Below are positions 55,191-64,000 of a DNA stretch of 64,000 bases, one piece after another. The DNA comes from Prochlorococcus sp. AG-335-I21. Lineage in GTDB: Bacteria; Cyanobacteriota; Cyanobacteriia; PCC-6307; Cyanobiaceae. The translations under genes and the position numbers were made by a program. The notes below the pieces were generated by a model, which ran no database searches, was not told the DNA's origin, and was given only the letters and a program-made list of their open reading frames with translations. Every line of letters begins with the position of its first letter. Position 1 is the first letter of the stretch. The stretch lies in NCBI GenBank assembly GCA_003282225.1, contig QBZO01000002.1, positions 1 through 64,000 of the forward strand. Direction: 5' to 3'.

Positions 55191-55572
55191 AGTGAAAGCA
55201 GGAGAGGCAATCGCAAAAATGTTTTATTTTGTTTTGAAAATAAATCTTTTTGAGGAAAGTCCGGGCTCCCATATGGTCAGGCTTGCTGGGTAATTCCCAG
55301 TGCGGGTAACCGTGAGGATAGTGCCACAGAAACATACCGCCTAATACTTTATGTATGGCAAGGGTGCAAGGGTGCGGTAAGAGCGCACCAGCAACATTGA
55401 GAAGTGTTGGCTAGGTAAACCCCGGCTGGGTGCAAGGCTAAGTAGATTTATGACCATTAAAAAATCTACTTTTAAGCGCCGCTTGAGGCTGTGAAGTAAT
55501 TCCAGTCCTAGATAGATGATTGCCCATCTTATTAAGATGAACAGAACCCGGCTTATGACCTGCTTTCTACTT
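55191..55572 (+). ncRNA. rnpB: RNase P RNA (cyanobacterial type A)
   Basis: AGTGAAAGCAGGAGAGGCAATCG ... GAGGAAAGTCCGGGCTCCC ... AGGGTGCGGTAAGAGCGCACCAG ... AGAACCCGGCTTATGACCTGCTTTCTACT; 5' and 3' ends pair (P1). Confidence 0.95.
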
Positions 55573-55592
55573 AATGAAAACACTTAATTTAT

Positions 55593-56342
55593 ATGGTTAA
55601 CTTAATTGATGACAAAAGACTTGAAGAGATTATTAAGTTTTTAAATTCGCTTGACATAAACTCAAAAAGATTTAGCAAAATTATCAACCAAAAAGATAAA
55701 TTAATACTTCATACTTTCAATGAAGCATTAACACATTCCTCCGCAAACAAGATAGTTAATTATGAAAAATTGGAATTCTTTGGGGATGCTGTTCTCAGAT
55801 TATCAGCATCAGATTTTATAGAAAGGACATATAATGAGATGAGTGTAGGTACAAGATCAGAACTAAGATCTCAAATAGTAAGTGATGAATGGTTAACCGA
55901 ATTAGGTAAAAAAATATTTATAGAAAAAGTAATAATAAAAGGTCCAAAAGCAATGGGTGATGAGAATTCAAAAGATACAATAATAGCTGAAACTAGTGAA
56001 GCATTAATTGGCGCAATATATAAGTGTTTTAATTCAATATGTGAAGTCAATATATGGTTAGATAATTTTTGGAAAAAAGATGCCGAATTATATTTAAAAG
56101 CACCACATAAATACAATTCCAAGTCAGCTTTACAAGAATGGTGTCAAAGCCAAGGATTTGATTTACCTATTTATAAAATATATGAATTATCACAAAATCA
56201 CGGAGATCCAAAAAGATTCTCTTGTGAAATATACATAAATGGATCTAAAAAAGCTTTCAGCTTTGGGCATTCTCATAAAAAAGCCGAAAAAAATGCTGCA
56301 AGTATTCTGATACAAAAGATTTTCCAGAGAAAGAAAAATTAA
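55593..56342 (+). CDS. rnc: Ribonuclease III
   Basis: HSSANKIVNYEKLEFFGDAVLRLSASDFI; C-terminal dsRBD KAFSFGHSHKKAEKNAASILIQ. Confidence 0.92.
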   Translation: MVNLIDDKRLEEIIKFLNSLDINSKRFSKIINQKDKLILHTFNEALTHSSANKIVNYEKLEFFGDAVLRLSASDFIERTYNEMSVGTRSELRSQIVSDEWLTELGKKIFIEKVIIKGPKAMGDENSKDTIIAETSEALIGAIYKCFNSICEVNIWLDNFWKKDAELYLKAPHKYNSKSALQEWCQSQGFDLPIYKIYELSQNHGDPKRFSCEIYINGSKKAFSFGHSHKKAEKNAASILIQKIFQRKKN

Positions 56343-56531
56343 TTATTCAAACAAGTCTAAATTATTTAATTGAAATGTTACTAACTTATCCCAATTGCCT
56401 CCCTCAAAAAGAACAGCTGCAGTTTTATTAGTTACTCTTTGTACAAATCCTTTATAACCTCTATAAATAGAATTAACGTCTTTAACAACTACTATAGAAC
56501 CGGGGAGTATTGGTTTATTCGAAAATTCCAT
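56343..56531 (-). CDS. ndhS: NAD(P)H-quinone oxidoreductase subunit S-like (DUF3252)
   Basis: [55 protein letters not shown] (SH3-like). Confidence 0.75.
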   Translation of the reverse strand: MEFSNKPILPGSIVVVKDVNSIYRGYKGFVQRVTNKTAAVLFEGGNWDKLVTFQLNNLDLFE

Positions 56532-56552
56532 GGAAATAATTTACATATAACT

Positions 56553-57092
56553 ATGATAAATCATAATGAGTGGTTAATTGTTGGCTTAATAACATCTCCT
56601 CAAGGCATTAATGGAAAAATCAAGGTTAAGTCTCTAAGTGATTTTGAAGAAAGATTTATAGACCCTGGCAAAAGATGGATACAAAAAGATAACGAGACTC
56701 CTAGAGAATTCGAGCTTACGCATGGTTTTAAAAAACCAGGTAAAGAATCATTCATTATTACATTTAAAGGGATAAATAATAGGACTCAAGCAGAAAACTT
56801 AAAGGGACAAAAAATCCTCGTGAAAGTTGATTCAATTCCAAAATTGAGTCATGGAGAATATCACTTAACTGAACTATTGAATTTAAATGTCAAAATTCTA
56901 GAAAATAACCAATCACAAATAATTGGAAAAGTTATTAACTTATCTAACGAGAAAAATAATTTACTTGTAATTCAACTTTTGAAAAATAATAAAGAGGTTC
57001 TCATACCATTTGTTAAAGAAATTGTTCCAGTTGTTGATATTAAAAAAAATTTTATAATACTTACTCCTCCTTCGGGTCTATTAGAGTTGTAA
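56553..57092 (+). CDS. rimM: Ribosome maturation factor RimM (start placed at MINHNEWL)
   Basis: [70 protein letters not shown]. Confidence 0.9.
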   Translation: MINHNEWLIVGLITSPQGINGKIKVKSLSDFEERFIDPGKRWIQKDNETPREFELTHGFKKPGKESFIITFKGINNRTQAENLKGQKILVKVDSIPKLSHGEYHLTELLNLNVKILENNQSQIIGKVINLSNEKNNLLVIQLLKNNKEVLIPFVKEIVPVVDIKKNFIILTPPSGLLEL

Positions 57093-57110
57093 GTCGTCTT
57101 TTTAAAATGT

Positions 57111-59006
57111 TTACTCTACTGTTACGCTTTTAGCTAGATTTCTTGGTTGATCAACATCAAGTCCTCTATGAGCAGCAATGTGATAACTCAATAATTGAAG
57201 AGGAATAATGGTAAGCAGAGGTGTAATCAATTCATTTGTTGAAGGTATGGTCATTAAATAATCAAATATTTCAGTCCCATTACATTGAGGGGCAACACCA
57301 ATTAAATAAGCATCTCTAGCTTTTGCTTCTTGAGCATTACTAATTACCTTATCAAAGACTTGCCCTGGAGTAGCTATTGAAATTACAGGTACTTTTTTGT
57401 CTAGTAAAGCTATTGGCCCATGCTTCATTTCCCCAGCAGGATAACCTGCAGCATGTATATAACTAATTTCCTTCAACTTCAGAGCCCCCTCAAGAGCAAT
57501 AGGATAATTTATTCCTCTTCCTAAAAAAATAACGTCTTTAATATTAAAAAAATCATGTGCAAGTTTTTCAGAAGATTCATTATGTTTTTCTAAAAGTTCT
57601 TCAACTAATGCCGGTAATTTAGTTAATTCTGAAACTAATTCATTAATATTTTCATTACTTTGACTTCCTTTAATTTGAGCAAATTTTATAGCTAATCCAT
57701 AAAAAGAAAGAAGTTGCGCAAAGAAAGTTTTTGTAGCAGCAACACCAATTTCAATTCCAGCACTAATATTAATAATATTTGGTATTTGTCTACCTATTGA
57801 GCTTTCAACTCTATTCGTAATAGCAATTAAATTTGGTTTAAAGTTATTATCCCCTACTGAAGATCTCCTCTCAATTTCCATATTTATAGCCGCAATAGTA
57901 TCGGCAGTTTCTCCTGACTGAGTCACTCCAATTGTTAAGGTATTAGGAAGTAATGGTGGTGGGGAGTATCTAAACTCACTCGCAAAAAAAACATTTGTTG
58001 GTAAACCTGAAAATTGTTCTAATAAAAATTTACCCACCATTGCAGAATGCTTACTCGTACCACAAGCAACAATATCTATTCTTTCAATTGAGTTAAAAAA
58101 ATCTGTATCAAAGGAGTAATTAATTTGTAATTGATCAGTCTTTAAATCTTTAATTAAATATTTTTCTAACCAATATTTAGCAATATCAGGCTGATCATAG
58201 ATTTCCTTTAACATATAGTGTTTAAATTTTTTTTTATCACTTAACTGGTCTGCAGTTTGTAAAGAAATTGGATTTCGATATTGTCTCTCGTTATTGGAAT
58301 CATAAATTTCTATTCCTAAAGGAGTTAAAAGAGCTATTTCCTCATCCTCCAAAGGTAAAATAATTTTTGTAAAGTTTGCTATTGCTGGCGTATCACTTGC
58401 ACAAATAAATTCTCCTTCCCCTAATCCAATTATTAAAGGTGCCTGCTTCCTAGCAACAACTAATGCTTCAGGAGCACCAGACCATAATACTGCTAATGCG
58501 TATGATCCTTCTAAATCGGAGATTACGTTTCTGACTGCTACTAATAAAGTTGAACCGTTACTTTCAAGCTTTAATTGACTTAAAGCAAATAATTCTTTTT
58601 GTATTAAGTGTGGTATGACTTCTGTATCAGTATCAGAATTAAAAACAATTCCATCTTTTTGTAATTTAATTTTTAATTCCTGATAATTTTCAATAATCCC
58701 ATTTTGGACAACTGCAACCTCCCCTAAACTATCAATGTGTGGATGTGCATTTTTAACCCCTGGTTTTCCATGAGTGGCCCAACGTGTATGACCTATTCCT
58801 ACAGTTCCAGGTATTTCGATATTTTTTAAGTTATTTTTTAAATTTTTCAGTTTTCCTTCTGCTTTATTACAAGATATATTCTTGGTTTCAGAGTTAATTA
58901 TTGCAATACCTGCGGAATCATACCCTCTATATTCAAGTTTTTCCAATCCATTTATAAGTAATGGCAATGCTTTTTTATAACCGGTAACAGCAACAATTCC
59001 GCACAT
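57111..59006 (-). CDS. glmS: Glutamine-fructose-6-phosphate aminotransferase (start at MCGIVAV)
   Basis: MCGIVAVTGYKKALPLLINGLEKLEYRGYDSAGIAI; SIS domains; C-terminal DVDQPRNLAKSVTVE. Confidence 0.97.
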   Translation of the reverse strand: MCGIVAVTGYKKALPLLINGLEKLEYRGYDSAGIAIINSETKNISCNKAEGKLKNLKNNLKNIEIPGTVGIGHTRWATHGKPGVKNAHPHIDSLGEVAVVQNGIIENYQELKIKLQKDGIVFNSDTDTEVIPHLIQKELFALSQLKLESNGSTLLVAVRNVISDLEGSYALAVLWSGAPEALVVARKQAPLIIGLGEGEFICASDTPAIANFTKIILPLEDEEIALLTPLGIEIYDSNNERQYRNPISLQTADQLSDKKKFKHYMLKEIYDQPDIAKYWLEKYLIKDLKTDQLQINYSFDTDFFNSIERIDIVACGTSKHSAMVGKFLLEQFSGLPTNVFFASEFRYSPPPLLPNTLTIGVTQSGETADTIAAINMEIERRSSVGDNNFKPNLIAITNRVESSIGRQIPNIINISAGIEIGVAATKTFFAQLLSFYGLAIKFAQIKGSQSNENINELVSELTKLPALVEELLEKHNESSEKLAHDFFNIKDVIFLGRGINYPIALEGALKLKEISYIHAAGYPAGEMKHGPIALLDKKVPVISIATPGQVFDKVISNAQEAKARDAYLIGVAPQCNGTEIFDYLMTIPSTNELITPLLTIIPLQLLSYHIAAHRGLDVDQPRNLAKSVTVE

Positions 59007-59087
59007 GTAAATAATTTTCTTCAATTATATTGAATAAAATTAAGTATTTAATAAGACATGGACTCTCTTCCAACTGCACTATAAAAA

Positions 59088-59354
<267 letters not shown>

Positions 59355-59466
59355 TCACAATATAATACTATTGTCTTACAAAGAAATTAAAAAAATTAAG
59401 ATATGCTTCACTCTTGTTAACTCTAGGGCATAAAATCAAGTAGATAATTAGTAAATTCCATAAACT

Positions 59467-59709
59467 ATGTCACAAGAAGAAATCCTTCAAAAAGTTTGCT
59501 CTATTGTTTCTGAGCAACTAAGTGTTGAATCAGCCGAAGTAAAATCTGATTCAAACTTTCAAAATGATTTAGGTGCAGACTCCCTTGACACCGTTGAGCT
59601 AGTAATGGCACTGGAAGAAGCATTTGATATCGAGATACCTGATGAAGCAGCTGAAGGCATCGCAACAGTAGGAGATGCTGTTAAATTCATCGAAGAAAAA
59701 AAAGGTTAA
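59467..59709 (+). CDS. acpP: Acyl carrier protein
   Basis: [30 protein letters not shown]. Confidence 0.98.
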   Translation: MSQEEILQKVCSIVSEQLSVESAEVKSDSNFQNDLGADSLDTVELVMALEEAFDIEIPDEAAEGIATVGDAVKFIEEKKG

Positions 59710-59715
59710 TTTAGG

Positions 59716-60960
59716 ATGCCAAATTTCCATCGAGTAGTTATTACCGGTATAGGAGCAGTGACTCCAATTGGTAACAACATTGATGAATATTTACTCGGCC
59801 TACAAAAAGGGTCAAATGGAGTTTCAGATATTACTCTCTTTAATCCTGAACAACATCCCTGCAAGTTTGCGGCAGAAGTTAAAAATCTTCAAACCGAAAA
59901 TTTTATTGAACCTAAAGAATCTAAAAGATGGGATCGATTTTCACAATTTGGAGTAATAGCTGCAAAGCAAGCTTTCAATGATTCTGGAATTGAAATAACT
60001 GAAGCCAATGAATCAAGAATTGGAGTAATCATTGGCTCTGGTGTTGGAGGCTTACTTACAATGGAAAGTCAAGCTCAAATATTAAGTCATAAAGGTCCAA
60101 AAAGAGTGAGCCCATTTACAGTTCCAATGATGATCCCAAATATGGCGACAGGACTTGCTGCTATTGCGTTAGGAGCAAAAGGTCCTAGCTCTGCCGTATC
60201 CACCGCTTGCGCTGCTGGATCAAATGCTATTGGAGACTCTTACAGATTATTACAGCTGGGGAAAGCAGATGCAATGATTTGCGGAGGAGCAGAAGCAAGT
60301 ATAACTCCTCTTGGAGTAGCAGGTTTTGCGAGCGCCAAAGCACTCTCTTTTAGAAATGAAAGTCCTAAAACTGCAAGTAGACCTTTTGATGCTGAGAGGG
60401 ATGGATTTGTTATTGGAGAAGGATCTGGGATTCTTGTTCTAGAAACTCTTGAAAGTGCAAAAAAAAGAGGCGCAAAAATTTACGCTGAAATTATTGGTTA
60501 TGGGTCAACTTGTGATGCTCATCACATTACTTCGCCTTCTCCTGGTGGAACTGGAGGGGCAGCAGCAATAAAGCTTGCCATTGATGATAGTTCAATTAAC
60601 CCTGATCAGGTTGATTACATAAATGCTCATGGCACTAGCACCGCAGCAAACGACAAAAATGAAACTTCTGCAATTAAATCCATATTTAAAGACAGATCTT
60701 ACCTCATTCCTGTAAGCTCTACTAAGTCGATGACTGGGCATCTCTTAGGGGGTTCAGGAGGTATAGAAGCTGTAGCTTGTATTCTTTCTTTGACACATAA
60801 TTTTGTCCCTCCTACAATAAATTACGTAAATCCTGATCCAGATTGTGATCTTGATTATGTACCAAATAATGCCAGAGATGCTCAAATAAGAGTTGCTCTT
60901 TCTAATTCATTCGGCTTTGGTGGTCACAACGTTTGTCTAGCATTTAGCAAACTTGATTGA
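59716..60960 (+). CDS. fabF: Beta-ketoacyl-ACP synthase II
   Basis: RVVITGIGAVTPIGNN; STACAAGSNAIGDS; INAHGTSTAANDKNE; STKSMTGHLLGGSGG. Confidence 0.97.
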   Translation: MPNFHRVVITGIGAVTPIGNNIDEYLLGLQKGSNGVSDITLFNPEQHPCKFAAEVKNLQTENFIEPKESKRWDRFSQFGVIAAKQAFNDSGIEITEANESRIGVIIGSGVGGLLTMESQAQILSHKGPKRVSPFTVPMMIPNMATGLAAIALGAKGPSSAVSTACAAGSNAIGDSYRLLQLGKADAMICGGAEASITPLGVAGFASAKALSFRNESPKTASRPFDAERDGFVIGEGSGILVLETLESAKKRGAKIYAEIIGYGSTCDAHHITSPSPGGTGGAAAIKLAIDDSSINPDQVDYINAHGTSTAANDKNETSAIKSIFKDRSYLIPVSSTKSMTGHLLGGSGGIEAVACILSLTHNFVPPTINYVNPDPDCDLDYVPNNARDAQIRVALSNSFGFGGHNVCLAFSKLD

Positions 60961-61002
60961 TGAAAACCAACTCTGTACTCCAAAATTACCTTACTTAAAA
61001 CA

Positions 61003-63009
61003 ATGGTCGCTGCATCTGTTTCATTAGAATCACTATGTGTAAATAGTATAAGAATGCTGGCTGTAGATGCAGTAAATAAATCTAATAGCGGGCATCCTGG
61101 CTTACCTATGGGTTGCGCACCTATGGGTTATGCATTATGGCACAATATTCTCAATCACAATCCCAATAATCCAAAGTGGTTTAATAGAGATCGCTTTGTA
61201 TTATCAGCTGGTCATGGGTGTATGTTGTTATATTCTCTTCTGCATCTGACTGGATATAAATCAGTTTCCATTGAAGATATTAAAGAATTTAGACAATGGG
61301 GATCCAAGACACCTGGGCATCCAGAAACGTTTGAGACTGAAGGTGTTGAGGTAACGGCAGGGCCATTAGGAGCAGGGATTTCTAACGCTGTTGGTTTAGC
61401 AATTGCAGAAGCACACTTGGCAGCTAAATTCAATAAAAAAGATTGCGAAATTGTTGATCACTATACCTATGTAATAATGGGAGACGGTTGTAATCAAGAA
61501 GGGATTGCCTCTGAAGCATGTTCACTTGCTGGACATCTTAAGCTTGGAAAATTAATAGCTCTATATGATGATAATCAAATCACAATTGATGGACGTACAG
61601 ATGTTTCATTTACAGAAGATGTTTTAAAAAGATATGAAGCTTATGGATGGCATGTGCAACATGTTGAAGATGGTAATCATGATGTAAAAGGTATTACCAA
61701 AGCTATTGAGAGTGCGAAATCTGTAAAAGATAAACCTTCTCTAATCAAAATTTCTACGATAATAGGTTACGGTTCACCAAACAAGTCAGATACTGCAGGA
61801 ATTCATGGAGCTGCAGTAGGAGAAGAAGAAGCTTCCTTAACCAGAGAGTTTTTAGATTGGGAATATCCGCCTTTTGAAATACCCCAGGAAGTATATTCGC
61901 AATTTAGACAAGCTATTACTAGAGGTGAAGACTCTGAAAAAGAATGGAATTTAAAATTTCAAGGCTACCAAAACACATATCCTTCTGAAGGAGCAGAACT
62001 AAAAAGAATGATTCAAGGTGAATTGCCAGAAAACTGGGATTCAGACCTACCTTCATATACGGTAGATGATAAGGGTCTAGCAACAAGAAAACATTCTCAA
62101 ATATGCTTAGGAGCTCTTGGGCCTAATCTTCCTGAATTAATTGGAGGATCTGCAGATTTAACTCACTCTAATTACACAGATATAAAAGGAGAAACAGGAT
62201 CATTTCAGGCACATTCACCAGAAAAGAGATATTTGCATTTTGGTGTAAGAGAGCATGCAATGGCAGCAATATTAAATGGAATTGCTTATCACGACAGTGG
62301 ATTAGTACCCTATGGAGGAACTTTTCTTGTTTTTGCAGACTATATGAGAGGTTCAATGAGACTATCTGCCCTCAGTGAGCTGGGAGTTATTTATGTACTT
62401 ACTCATGATTCAATTGGAGTGGGCGAAGATGGTCCAACACATCAACCTGTCGAAACGATCCCCTCACTTAGAGCAATGCCAAATATGCTAGTCTTTAGAC
62501 CTGGAGATGGTAATGAAACAAGTGGTGCTTATAAGCTTGCAATTAAAAATAGAAAAAGACCTTCTGCTCTTTGTCTAAGTAGGCAGGCTATGCCAAATCA
62601 AGAGAATACCTCTATCGAAAAAGTTGCACTAGGTGGATATATAGTTTCTGATTGCGAGGGAACTCCTGATGTAATATATATCGGAACTGGAAGTGAACTA
62701 AACCTTTGCATTGAAGCAAGTAAAGAAATCTCAAAATTAGGAAAAAAGACTAGAGTTATTTCTATGCCTTGTGTAGAGCTATTTGAAGAACAAGAAGCTT
62801 CTTATAAAGAAAGTATTTTGCCTAGTAGTATCAAAAAAAGAGTTGTAGTTGAAGCTGCACATTCATTCGGATGGCACAAATATACTGGGCTTGATGGAAT
62901 TTGTATTACTATGGATAGATTTGGCGCATCAGCTCCTGGTGGAAAGTGTATGACCAATTTTGGATTTACAGTTGAAAATGTTGTAAATAAAACCAAAGAG
63001 ATTTTATAA
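61003..63009 (+). CDS. tkt: Transketolase
   Basis: [72 protein letters not shown]. Confidence 0.97.
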   Translation: MVAASVSLESLCVNSIRMLAVDAVNKSNSGHPGLPMGCAPMGYALWHNILNHNPNNPKWFNRDRFVLSAGHGCMLLYSLLHLTGYKSVSIEDIKEFRQWGSKTPGHPETFETEGVEVTAGPLGAGISNAVGLAIAEAHLAAKFNKKDCEIVDHYTYVIMGDGCNQEGIASEACSLAGHLKLGKLIALYDDNQITIDGRTDVSFTEDVLKRYEAYGWHVQHVEDGNHDVKGITKAIESAKSVKDKPSLIKISTIIGYGSPNKSDTAGIHGAAVGEEEASLTREFLDWEYPPFEIPQEVYSQFRQAITRGEDSEKEWNLKFQGYQNTYPSEGAELKRMIQGELPENWDSDLPSYTVDDKGLATRKHSQICLGALGPNLPELIGGSADLTHSNYTDIKGETGSFQAHSPEKRYLHFGVREHAMAAILNGIAYHDSGLVPYGGTFLVFADYMRGSMRLSALSELGVIYVLTHDSIGVGEDGPTHQPVETIPSLRAMPNMLVFRPGDGNETSGAYKLAIKNRKRPSALCLSRQAMPNQENTSIEKVALGGYIVSDCEGTPDVIYIGTGSELNLCIEASKEISKLGKKTRVISMPCVELFEEQEASYKESILPSSIKKRVVVEAAHSFGWHKYTGLDGICITMDRFGASAPGGKCMTNFGFTVENVVNKTKEIL

Positions 63010-63016
63010 ACTTAAA

Positions 63017-64000
<984 letters not shown>

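Noticed and set aside
55360-55376. AAGGGTGCAAGGGTGC tandem duplication in rnpB as an anomaly
   Set aside because: Similar sequence is normal in cyanobacterial RNase P RNA.
55341-55583. 80-aa minus-strand ORF
   Set aside because: Lies antisense within rnpB.

Overview
The window is a low-GC marine picocyanobacterial segment. Gene content and protein sequences point to high-light Prochlorococcus. Most of it is ordinary core genome: S10 r-protein operon, ndhN-ldpA, recA, tyrA, ppc-gshA-trpE-psaD, rodA, mrp, hemF, purM, panC/cmk, pebAB-ho1, icd, glgP, rnpB, rnc, rimM, glmS, psaC, acpP, fabF, tkt and thiC, plus four tRNAs. The points most worth a second look are: (1) a head-to-head chimeric junction at about 2029-2037, where truncated truA (+) meets truncated rplX (-) through a 9-bp microhomology and the intervening spc/alpha operon genes are missing, which looks like an MDA/assembly chimera; (2) a small tRNA-Cys-anchored island (about 36.77-38.5 kb) flanked by a 22-bp exact duplication of the tRNA 3' end inside a 98-bp ungapped homologous block, with 11-bp arm-like repeats, a secreted five-copy repeat protein and decayed ORFs; (3) a palindrome upstream of recA matching the cyanobacterial LexA consensus; (4) recF with no NTG start upstream of its Walker A motif (candidate ATT start); (5) a DinG-like protein that appears to have lost its ATPase motifs; (6) frameshifted relic coding sequence downstream of glgP. 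All calls come from reading the sequence and the supplied ORFs; no searches were run.
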